Assembly: GCA_017530275.1 (NCBI GenBank)
Contig: JAFXMP010000123.1
Location: 1-5,103, forward strand
DNA length: 5,103 nt
Direction of reading: 5' to 3'
From: Clostridia bacterium
GTDB taxonomy: Bacteria > Bacillota_A > Clostridia > Christensenellales > Aristaeellaceae
Part shown: piece by piece, positions 1-5,103 of the stretch
Layout: every line of letters begins with the position of its first letter
How positions within the stretch are numbered: the first letter of the stretch is position 1
The notes under the pieces: generated by a model
Databases searched by the model: none
What the model saw: only the letters and a program-made list of their open reading frames with translations
What the model was told of the DNA's origin: nothing
Program-made: the position numbers and the translations under genes

Positions 1-146
1 CCCTCATAGTCCGACCAATCGTAGGGGTCTTTTTCTTCCTGCTCCGCGTCCTCGGGTTCGCAGAGCGCGGCGGCAATGCCGGTGATATACAGCATGACCG
101 CCAGCAGCAGAAAAGCGGCTGCCAGCCGCCTTTTATTCTTCTTCAT
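1..146 (-). CDS. Exported protein, N-terminal part; possibly DUF4366/CD1107-like
   Basis: Only the first 48 residues are visible before the left edge. They form a classical export signal: a basic start (MKKNKRRL), a hydrophobic core at about 9-28 (AAAFLLLAVMLYITGIAAAL), then a very acidic mature region (CEPEDAEQEEKDPYDWSDYE). A cleavage site near AAA-LC is plausible. Cys29 is preceded by Leu, so this is not a good lipoprotein lipobox. The ATG at 146 has GGAGG nine bases upstream and overlaps the DUF4315-like gene by 14 bases, so the two are probably coupled. In related elements the next gene is the DUF4366 (CD1107) protein, a surface or membrane protein. That identity is inferred from position and the signal sequence; the diagnostic domain lies outside the window. 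Confidence 0.7.
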   Translation of the reverse strand, partial: MKKNKRRLAAAFLLLAVMLYITGIAAALCEPEDAEQEEKDPYDWSDYE

Positions 147-504
147 GTTCTGTATCCTCCATATCCGTTTTGTGAACAGGTTCCACAGGCTTTTCGGCCT
201 GCTTTTCCTTTGCTTTTTTCGGGGCGAGCAATTCCGCTTCTTCCTCCGAGGAAACGGGCTTTTGCTTTTCTTCCGAGAAAAGGGATTCACCGCTGGGGCG
301 AATCCCTTCCATCACCAGGGCCAGATTGTCCAGACCAATTTTGTGCTTGCGGATGATGCCGACGATTTCAAAGTTCTCCTGCTCCGTAATGATCGGCTCC
401 AGCCCCTCATTCATCCGCAAAGCCCGTGCGGCTATCGCCTGGTTTTTCCGGTAAGTCCGCTTATTTTCTTCCAGGCTTACCCGGTTGCTTTTCTTTCTTG
501 CCAT
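133..504 (-). CDS. DUF4315-like small charged mobile-element protein (123 aa)
   Basis: This gene occupies the place where conjugative elements of this type usually carry a short DUF4315 protein, directly after the NlpC/P60 gene. The part that resembles the family is EQENFEIVGIIRKHKIGLDN at about residues 41-60, compared with the remembered family pattern of ENxEIVxxxR followed by a short helix. The N-terminus (1-32) is basic, with MARKKSN and KRTYRKNQ, instead of the classical coiled coil of alternating Lys, Ile and Glu. The C-terminal 50 residues are low-complexity, rich in Glu, Lys and Pro, and probably disordered. It has no membrane segment. The ATG at 504 has AAGAGG five bases upstream, in a 12-base gap after the NlpC/P60 stop. 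It ends 14 bases inside the next gene. Function is unknown. The CDS is secure, and the family name is moderately supported by one motif plus position. Confidence 0.75.
   Translation of the reverse strand: MARKKSNRVSLEENKRTYRKNQAIAARALRMNEGLEPIITEQENFEIVGIIRKHKIGLDNLALVMEGIRPSGESLFSEEKQKPVSSEEEAELLAPKKAKEKQAEKPVEPVHKTDMEDTEHEEE
156..160 (-). promoter_or_regulatory. Ribosome binding site (GGAGG) of the exported-protein gene
   Basis: GGAGG lies nine bases before the ATG at 146, within the last codons of the DUF4315-like gene. It fixes the start of the left-edge gene and puts the signal peptide at its N-terminus. Confidence 0.72.
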
Positions 505-509
505 AAATA

Positions 510-515
510 CCTCTT
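510..515 (-). promoter_or_regulatory. Ribosome binding site (AAGAGG) of the DUF4315-like gene
   Basis: AAGAGG lies five bases before the ATG at 504 and nearly fills the 12-base gap after the NlpC/P60 stop codon. Confidence 0.7.
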
Positions 516-516
516 T

Positions 517-2079
517 TCAATACACGCGGCCATACCCTGCCAAATGCTGCTGCCAATAAGCATCGGTAAGATCAGCATAGGAACAGGGATTACCCACATG
601 GATCATTTTGTTGTCTCCTACATAAATGCCGCAATGGGTCACGCCGGTTTCGCCCTCAATGGTTCCCTCAAAGAACACAATATCCCCAGGACGCGCTTGT
701 GCGGGAGAAATGTGGCGGCAGCTCGCGTAGATGCCGGACGCGCCCCAGCGCCCGATGTTCTTAACACCGCTTTGGGTATATACCCAACTGATAAAGCCCG
801 CGCAGTCGAAGCCGGTCGTGGGATTATAGCCGCCCCATACATAGGGATATCCGATATACTTTTCCGCTTCGGCGATCAGGGCGGCGAACTTGGGATCGGC
901 GTCCTTCAACTCCTGGGGTACTTCGTATTCCATGGGTTCCTTCAGGGCGGAAGCGTGGGGCCAGCCAGCGAAAACGTCCGGCATATTCCCCAGGGTGGAC
1001 ATATACAGGGCGTACATGCCGACCCGTTCCTCGTCCATGATGTACATGGGCGCGTGGCTCAGGTTTTTGTTTTTCAAGGTGATGGAACAGATATTTACAT
1101 CATGCCAGACTTTCGTTTGCTTCCCGTTGACGGTCTCGGTGTGATACCGCTGTTCGGTGGTCAGGGTAACTTCTTTCTCATATTGCCATTCAAGCAACAT
1201 TTCGATCACTGGCATGGCGCTGTCCGCCGTCCATTCCTCACCGTTCAGGTAAGCGGAGATCAGGGAAATGAGAGCATACGGATCATGCCATATCTCCTGC
1301 GCGTCCACAATGTACTCGTCGCAATCGGGATAGTACCGATCCGGATGGTCGATTTCGTCCCGCAGGGCTTGTTCCATCCGAGCGTATATGGCTTCCGCCG
1401 ACCGCACATTCGCTTCTTCGGCGGGATACGTGCCTATGGTCAGGGCGGACATCGCCGCTTCCAGCATGGGCGTACAGGCGGAAACGGCGTACATAACAAA
1501 AACCAGCAGACCGCCCAGGGCCAGAAGCAGGACGGTGCTCTTTTTGCTGCCCACATGCCGGATAACATTCCGGGCGGTGGTACGGGCTTTCTCCACACCC
1601 TGCCCGCTGAACTGTCCGGGGTTTATTCCGGCCGGAAAGTTGGCCCGGCGATAGTTGGAAATATACTGCCGTTTCATGTTCCGTTTTTGCTGGTAGCGGG
1701 AAATCGGATTGCTTCCTTCCTTCTTTGCCGCCGCCTTGTTCCGGTGGTGCTGCCAGCTTTCCACGGCGCGGCCGCCATGCGTCCAGACAGATTCCGTCGC
1801 CTGTTCGGATTCATGGAGGGCTTGCAGACCCGTGTTTTCTTCTTCGTCCTCCCGGATTCGTTGGTGCGCCGCGTCCTGGACGGTTTGCCGGATGACGTGA
1901 GTTTTCGTTTTTTCCGGTTCCGTCTTCTTCTTTTTGCCCGTCTGTACGGGCGCTGCCTGTTCCTTGGTTTGAACTGACGGACCTGACTTCTTCCATTGTT
2001 CGGCGGCATACATGCCGGGGGAAGCCCGCGCCTGCCGCTTTTCATCAGAAGATTCGTATTTTGCTTTTTCCTCATTCAT
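517..2079 (-). CDS. Membrane-anchored NlpC/P60 cell-wall hydrolase, CD1108-like
   Basis: This is the conjugation-associated peptidoglycan hydrolase of Tn1549/CTn-like elements, comparable in role to the ORF14 hydrolase of Tn916. NlpC/P60 domains are cysteine peptidases that cut peptide stems, here presumably opening the wall for the channel. Residues 1-180 are charged, rich in Lys, Arg, Glu and Gln, and probably cytoplasmic. One membrane helix lies at 181-200 (STVLLLALGGLLVFVMYAVS). Residues 205-400 form an extracellular region of unknown fold, and the NlpC/P60 domain covers about 400-520. Visible catalytic residues are Cys426 in GFDCAGF, His482 in GVTHCGIYVG and probably His494 in MIHVGNP. 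I see no separate lysozyme domain by eye, though one could hide in 205-390. The ATG at 2079 has GGGAG six bases upstream and overlaps the previous gene by 8 bases. Six cysteines besides the catalytic one lie outside the membrane, or at its edge. Confidence 0.92.
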   Translation of the reverse strand: MNEEKAKYESSDEKRQARASPGMYAAEQWKKSGPSVQTKEQAAPVQTGKKKKTEPEKTKTHVIRQTVQDAAHQRIREDEEENTGLQALHESEQATESVWTHGGRAVESWQHHRNKAAAKKEGSNPISRYQQKRNMKRQYISNYRRANFPAGINPGQFSGQGVEKARTTARNVIRHVGSKKSTVLLLALGGLLVFVMYAVSACTPMLEAAMSALTIGTYPAEEANVRSAEAIYARMEQALRDEIDHPDRYYPDCDEYIVDAQEIWHDPYALISLISAYLNGEEWTADSAMPVIEMLLEWQYEKEVTLTTEQRYHTETVNGKQTKVWHDVNICSITLKNKNLSHAPMYIMDEERVGMYALYMSTLGNMPDVFAGWPHASALKEPMEYEVPQELKDADPKFAALIAEAEKYIGYPYVWGGYNPTTGFDCAGFISWVYTQSGVKNIGRWGASGIYASCRHISPAQARPGDIVFFEGTIEGETGVTHCGIYVGDNKMIHVGNPCSYADLTDAYWQQHLAGYGRVY

Positions 2080-2281
2080 ACGCCGCTCCCGTCATGTCAG
2101 GGTTGGTTTCAGGATGCGCGGCGCGCCACGCCGCCCATTCCCTTTCAGACTGTTCATCCGCACGGGACGACGCCTTGAACGCGGCGAAAAGGAACAGCAG
2201 GAACAGAAGGAGCAGCGCCCCGCCCGTCACGATCAGGGCGGGAGCGCCGTTCCGGTTCATGAATGCGATCATATCCCTCAT
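2072..2281 (-). CDS. Small single-pass membrane protein (69 aa)
   Basis: The protein has a short polar start (MRDMIAFMNRNG), one hydrophobic segment at about residues 14-35 (LIVTGGALLLLFLLFLFAAF), and a charged C-terminal tail with ADEQSEREWAAW. With basic residues (KASSR) straight after the membrane segment and few charges before it, the tail is probably cytoplasmic, although topology from sequence is uncertain. The start at 2281 has a clear GGAGG eight bases upstream and lies three bases after the stop of the 145-residue gene. Its end overlaps the start of the NlpC/P60 gene in the string ATGAATGA. I do not recognise a family. The context suggests a minor inner component of the transfer machinery, possibly a partner of the NlpC/P60 protein with which it seems translationally coupled. 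Confidence 0.8.
   Translation of the reverse strand: MRDMIAFMNRNGAPALIVTGGALLLLFLLFLFAAFKASSRADEQSEREWAAWRAAHPETNPDMTGAAYE
2086..2090 (-). promoter_or_regulatory. Ribosome binding site (GGGAG) of the NlpC/P60 gene
   Basis: GGGAG lies six bases before the ATG at 2079, inside the end of the 69-residue gene. It supports the long form with the 180-residue cytoplasmic region over internal starts nearer the membrane helix. Confidence 0.7.
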
Positions 2282-2284
2282 ACG

Positions 2285-2722
2285 TCAATCCTCCGGGGAA
2301 AGCTGGGGCACGCCGATGGCGGACAGGTAATCCAGAGACATTTCGGCCAGCCCGTCCAGCCTTTCCAGATACTTCCGCGCCCCCGCGATCTTGTCCGTCA
2401 CGCGGAACAGATCGTCCACCAGATCGTATACGGCGTCGTTCAGTTCGTCCATGGGATGAGGGACGCTTTCATCGTCCTCCCATTCGTCGGCCTCATTGTC
2501 CAATCCGGCGTCCGGCGACAGGTTCCGCTTCCGCGCGTTCTGGAGATCCCGCAGGTAAAGCGACACGACGGCGGCACGGGTATAGGGCGCGCATCCCAAC
2601 TTGGCGGTGCAATCCTCGCATTCAGCCAGGTCGTCCGCGAAGCCCCTGTACACTTCCGCCAGGGTGGGATGCTGGGCGGCGTTCTTCTTCATTTCATGCT
2701 TGTCGTTTTCAGTCGGTTTCAT
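2285..2722 (-). CDS. Hypothetical acidic protein with a cysteine cluster (145 aa)
   Basis: I do not recognise this family. The protein is soluble-looking, with no membrane segment or signal peptide. Near the N-terminus it has a cysteine cluster, CEDCTAKLGC (Cys35, Cys38, Cys44), which could bind a metal or form a disulfide. A predicted helix with basic residues follows (about 48-67, SLYLRDLQNARKR), then a strongly acidic linker (about 72-88, with WEDDES), and then helical sequence to the end (MDELNDAVYDLVDDLFRV onward). The ATG at 2722 has a purine-rich AAGGAAG six bases upstream and overlaps the end of the ATPase gene by 14 bases, which suggests translational coupling. A second ATG at Met11 lacks a ribosome site. 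Its place between the VirB4 and NlpC/P60 genes suggests an accessory transfer role, by context only. In C. difficile CTn nomenclature this is roughly where CD1109 would sit, but I cannot confirm homology. Confidence 0.82.
   Translation of the reverse strand: MKPTENDKHEMKKNAAQHPTLAEVYRGFADDLAECEDCTAKLGCAPYTRAAVVSLYLRDLQNARKRNLSPDAGLDNEADEWEDDESVPHPMDELNDAVYDLVDDLFRVTDKIAGARKYLERLDGLAEMSLDYLSAIGVPQLSPED
2290..2294 (-). promoter_or_regulatory. Ribosome binding site (GGAGG) of the 69-residue gene
   Basis: A perfect GGAGG lies eight bases before the ATG at 2281, inside the last codons of the 145-residue gene. It is the main evidence that this short reading frame is a real gene and fixes its start. 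Confidence 0.8.
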
Positions 2723-4547
2723 GGTTTTCTTCCTTCTTTCTTTGATTGATTTCTCCGGGCTTGGTTGTGATCAGCCGGTAGATTTCGGTATCCTTGGGAA
2801 TCCTGTTGATGAAAGGCACGATGGTGTTGCCGTAAAACAAAAGGCCCTCGCCGGGGCCGGTGTTGGTCACATGCACCAACTGGTGCGGGGAAATGTTCAG
2901 TTGTTTGGCGAGGATTTCCCTGTCGCCGGGCGCTTGGGACAGCATACAGATAAAGTCGCTGTTCTCGAAGATGTTCTGCGATTCGCGGCTGGAGAGCAGG
3001 TCTTTTACGTTCTGCGTCAGCGCCATGGGGATGCCGCCCCATTTTCTGAACCGTTTCCAGATTTCGGCGGAATAGGCGGCGGTTTGTTCTTCCCGCAGCA
3101 TCAAATGGAACTCGTCGGCGTAATACCGGGTGTACCGTCCCGCGGCGCGGTTGCTGGTAACGCGGCCCCACACCTGATCCTGAACGATCAGCATACCTAA
3201 CTTTTTTAATTGGCTGCCCAATTCCTTGATGTCGAAGCATACGACGCGGTTGTTGATGTCCACGTTGGTATGGTGATTGAACAGACTCAGGCTGCCGGAC
3301 ACATAGATTTCCAGCGCCGTGGCGATATAGCGCGCCTGTTCCTCTGGCTGATCCATCAGCGCTTCGTACAAATCGCCCAGGATGGGCAGATTCTCCGGCC
3401 TGGGATCGCGCAGATAAGGCTGATACACCTGCCGCACGGCCCGGTCGATCACGGTGCGCTCGATGGGCTGCAAGCCGTCCCGCCCGCCGATCACCAATTC
3501 GCACAGAGAAAGCAGGAAGTCGGATTTCAGGGAAAGCGGGTCTTCTCCTTCGGAATAATTCAGGTGTAAATCCATGGGATTGATGTAATCCGTGCTGTTG
3601 GGAGAAATGCGGATCACCTGACCCCGCAGCCGTTCCACCAGGGGATAATACTCACCCTCCGGGTCGCAGATGATAATATCGTCCATGGGCGCGAAAATGC
3701 GCACGAACAGAATTTCCAGTTTTCCCACCACAGATTTGCCGCTTCCCGGCACCCCCAGCGTGATGCCGTTGGGATTCTTGCAGTATTTCCTGTCCACCAT
3801 GATCACGTTATGGGAAATGGCGTTCACGCCGTAAAACAGCGCTTCCGGGTGCTTCTGAAAAAGCTCCACCGTGGTAAAGGGAACGAGGATACTGAGCGCC
3901 GAAGTCGTCATGTTCCGCTGGATTTCGATGCGGTTGACGCCCAGGGGCAGAGAGGAAACAAGCCCGTCCTCCTGCTGAAAGTCCAGGGAAATGATGGGAC
4001 AATCCTTCCGCTGCGTGATGCCCTTCACTTGCTCCAATACGTTTTTCAGCTTGATTTTGCTGTCCGCCGTATTGAGGATGAGGAAGGTCAAAAGGAACAT
4101 GCGCTGATCCTTATCCTGGAGCGCTTCCAGCATGTCCCTGGTGGCTTTGCCGTAGGTGTTGAGGTCGCTGGGCAGAATGTCGATGTCGTACCCGGAACGC
4201 GAGGCTTTCATTTGTTCGTCGATTTTGCTCCTGTCCAGGTCGCTCATTTTCTGTTTCACGGTCTTGATCGCCTCGGCCTGATCGAAGGACTGAATGTGCA
4301 TCGTCACGATCATGCTGTGATCCATGCTCAGCAGATCGGACAGCAGCTTATCGTCCAGCCGTGAGGCGAGTATCTGCATGGAAGAAACAGCGGCGTACTG
4401 TTCGCCCATCCTGAACGTCCGGCTGTGGCTGAAATCAAAACCGGACGGCGCGATGAAATCCTTGGTGGACAGGCCGGAAACGGGCAGCCATTTCCAATCG
4501 AAAGCAAACTGATCCGGTTCGTTCAGATGCAACGCCGTATAGAGCAC
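2709..4547 (-). CDS. VirB4-like ATPase, C-terminal ATPase fragment (after the frameshift)
   Basis: This 612-codon fragment holds the RecA-like ATPase core. Counting from the GTG at 4547, the Walker A loop GVPGSGKS is at residues 265-272 (Lys271), a conserved-looking CDPEGEY follows at 294-300, Walker B is YYADEF at 475-480 (Asp478, Glu479), and a TQN motif is at 511-513. Before the core, residues 1-230 carry the middle domain, including GLSTKDFIAPSGF and SLPLGVNRIEIQ. The GTG at 4547 is not a credible natural start: it has no Shine-Dalgarno sequence and the family-like residues begin before it (ERLH), directly after an in-frame TAA at 4562-4560. The tail is polar (KPGEINQRKKEENHETD) and overlaps the next gene by 14 bases. 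The catalytic residues are intact, so the only visible lesion is the upstream frameshift. Confidence 0.9.
   Translation of the reverse strand: MLYTALHLNEPDQFAFDWKWLPVSGLSTKDFIAPSGFDFSHSRTFRMGEQYAAVSSMQILASRLDDKLLSDLLSMDHSMIVTMHIQSFDQAEAIKTVKQKMSDLDRSKIDEQMKASRSGYDIDILPSDLNTYGKATRDMLEALQDKDQRMFLLTFLILNTADSKIKLKNVLEQVKGITQRKDCPIISLDFQQEDGLVSSLPLGVNRIEIQRNMTTSALSILVPFTTVELFQKHPEALFYGVNAISHNVIMVDRKYCKNPNGITLGVPGSGKSVVGKLEILFVRIFAPMDDIIICDPEGEYYPLVERLRGQVIRISPNSTDYINPMDLHLNYSEGEDPLSLKSDFLLSLCELVIGGRDGLQPIERTVIDRAVRQVYQPYLRDPRPENLPILGDLYEALMDQPEEQARYIATALEIYVSGSLSLFNHHTNVDINNRVVCFDIKELGSQLKKLGMLIVQDQVWGRVTSNRAAGRYTRYYADEFHLMLREEQTAAYSAEIWKRFRKWGGIPMALTQNVKDLLSSRESQNIFENSDFICMLSQAPGDREILAKQLNISPHQLVHVTNTGPGEGLLFYGNTIVPFINRIPKDTEIYRLITTKPGEINQRKKEENHETD
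3108..3125 (-). other. Walker B of the VirB4-like ATPase
   Basis: The codons read YYADEF, with the Asp-Glu pair expected to coordinate magnesium and activate water. The spacing of about 206 residues after the P-loop lysine fits VirB4-type ATPases. Confidence 0.88.
3732..3755 (-). other. Walker A (P-loop) of the VirB4-like ATPase
   Basis: The codons read GVPGSGKS, matching GxxGxGKS. The lysine codon AAA at 3737-3735 would contact the ATP phosphates. The motif is intact despite the frameshift upstream. Confidence 0.93.
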
Positions 4548-5103
4548 ATGCAGCCGTTCTTACCGTTCAGCGGTTCGGCCTTCGCACCCAACCGGCGCAG
4601 ATTGTTGAGTATCCCGGCTTCCACCTGCTCCAGCCGCATCTTTGCCGCCCGCAGCGATTCCGCCTCGATGGTGTAGGTGATGAATTTGGCTTTCGACTGA
4701 TCGTTGCTTCCCCGGTCAAGCAGGTCCTGCACCAGGGAAACACATTCGTCCGCGATACTGTCCAGCCATTCCTCATGGGGCGGGGGCTGAATCACATAGG
4801 AGGATTCCACCGTTCCGGCCGCCAGATTGATGAAGCTGAACTGAATATGCACGGTAGGGTCAAAGAAGTTGTTGAAATCCCCCCAGCCGTTCAGCACGGC
4901 CACCTTATCGTCGTGCTGGGCCAGACGGTAGTTGATGTCGTAAAACTGAACCGTCTTGGAATAGTGGGTATCATCCAATTGGCAGACGCCGTCCGGAAAC
5001 ATGCGCCGGTAAGGAATTGTATCCTGTGCCGTGGCGGGCCCGCGCCTGTTCTTCTGAGCCTTGGCCAGCACCTCGTTCAGCCTTTTTTTGTCAGCCCGCG
5101 TCA
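4523..5103 (-). CDS. VirB4-like ATPase, N-terminal fragment (before the frameshift)
   Basis: This fragment encodes the amino-terminal domain of the VirB4-like protein, the part that in the family precedes the ATPase domain and is thought to mediate contact with membrane partners. The visible protein begins TRADKKRLNEVLAKAQKNRR and contains IPYRRMFPDGVC, then TVQFYDINYRLAQ, a pattern familiar from Gram-positive VirB4/TraE proteins. The GTG at 5071 could be taken as a start, but the family-like residues continue upstream to the edge, so I treat the gene as 5'-partial. After LNGK (about 4570 to 4559) the frame departs from the family and reads 11 unrelated residues, NGCMCSIRRCI, before a TGA at 4523. 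That abrupt loss of similarity places the break. The fragment lacks both Walker motifs and could not act as an ATPase alone. Confidence 0.85.
   Translation of the reverse strand, partial: TRADKKRLNEVLAKAQKNRRGPATAQDTIPYRRMFPDGVCQLDDTHYSKTVQFYDINYRLAQHDDKVAVLNGWGDFNNFFDPTVHIQFSFINLAAGTVESSYVIQPPPHEEWLDSIADECVSLVQDLLDRGSNDQSKAKFITYTIEAESLRAAKMRLEQVEAGILNNLRRLGAKAEPLNGKNGCMCSIRRCI

Larger units (their letters stand above)
2709..5103 (-). pseudogene. VirB4/TraE-like conjugation ATPase, frameshifted and 5'-partial
   Basis: This is the type IV secretion ATPase of a Tn1549/CTn-like conjugative element (VirB4 family, CD1110-like by memory of the family). Such proteins hydrolyse ATP on the cytoplasmic face of the membrane to drive assembly of the transfer channel. 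Two adjacent reading frames carry consecutive parts of one protein: an N-terminal part ending at 4523 and a C-terminal part running from about 4558 to 2709. They join exactly if one base is added near 4558/4559, where AAG AAC GG becomes AAG GAA CGG and restores LNGKERL. The joined visible protein is 797 residues, close to the roughly 800 I recall for the family. The start lies just outside the window, because codons remain open to 5103 and read TRADKKRLNE before the first in-window GTG at 5071. As written the gene cannot make an intact ATPase, so it is either a real pseudogene or a sequence error. Family assignment is very secure. Confidence 0.9.

Noticed and set aside
76..1977. A 633-codon open frame on the plus strand opposite the NlpC/P60 and DUF4315-like genes.
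   Set aside because: It is the exact antisense of their codon frame and stays open because those genes avoid TTA, CTA and TCA codons. It ends where a TCA serine codon occurs (Ser35 of the hydrolase). Its protein shows no recognisable domain, while the minus-strand genes carry clear motifs.
2114..2136. GC-rich palindromic run around GGCGCGCC as a possible terminator or protein site.
   Set aside because: It lies inside the coding sequence of the 69-residue gene, has no T-tract on either strand, and such strings are expected in GC-rich codons.
2012..2749. A 245-codon plus-strand open frame opposite the two small genes.
   Set aside because: It is also the codon-aligned antisense of the 145- and 69-residue genes, with no ribosome site or domain. 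The minus-strand genes have starts, ribosome sites and operon spacing.
2719..3504. A 261-codon minus-strand frame, Arg-rich, overlapping the ATPase domain.
   Set aside because: It is the shifted frame of the VirB4 C-terminal region, with composition typical of a GC-rich off-frame translation (Arg, Ala, Gly, His) and no domain.
3810..4364. Plus-strand open frame opposite virB4.
   Set aside because: It is a codon-aligned shadow of the ATPase gene, whose motifs establish the real frame.
4545..4562. Programmed ribosomal frameshifting to make full VirB4.
   Set aside because: No X XXY YYZ slippery heptamer is present, the -1 re-pairing of AAG would read TAA, and I see no obvious stem-loop just downstream. 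A one-base deletion is simpler.
5069..5071. GTG as the start of the VirB4 N-terminal fragment.
   Set aside because: Family-like codons (TRADKKRLNE) continue upstream to the window edge, so the true start is outside.
1..5103. tRNA or rRNA genes, CRISPR arrays, insertion sequences, attachment sites, transfer origin.
   Set aside because: Reading both strands I found no direct repeat arrays, terminal inverted repeats, tRNA-like cloverleaf or relaxase/integrase genes; coding sequence fills the window.

Overview
The window looks like part of the transfer module of an integrative and conjugative element of the Tn1549 / C. difficile CTn type. The host is probably a moderately GC-rich gut Clostridia, but this is inferred from protein family resemblance and codon usage; no taxonomic marker is present. 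Every supported gene lies on the minus strand, so transcription runs from position 5103 towards position 1. The genes are packed with overlaps or gaps of a few bases, as in one operon. No stretch longer than about 15 bases is non-coding.

In transcription order the layout is: (1) a VirB4/TraE-like conjugation ATPase (5103 to 2709), which enters from beyond the right edge and is broken near 4558 by a one-base frameshift; (2) an unrecognised acidic 145-residue protein with a small cysteine cluster (2722 to 2285); (3) a 69-residue single-pass membrane protein (2281 to 2072); (4) a 520-residue membrane-anchored NlpC/P60 cell-wall hydrolase of the CD1108 type (2079 to 517); (5) a 123-residue charged protein with a DUF4315-like core (504 to 133); (6) the first 48 residues of an exported protein, by position probably the DUF4366/CD1107 gene (146 to the left edge).

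By analogy with type IV secretion in Gram-positive bacteria, VirB4 would power assembly and transport at the membrane. The NlpC/P60 protein would open the peptidoglycan locally for the channel. The small membrane and exported proteins probably belong to the same envelope complex, though the sequence alone does not prove that.

The clearest anomaly is the split VirB4. Restoring one G in the conserved-looking LNGK(E)RL stretch joins the two pieces into about 797 visible residues, close to the length I recall for the family. This is either an inactivating mutation in a decaying element or a sequence error. Apart from that I see a typical conjugation operon with two poorly known small genes, not a wholly new system.
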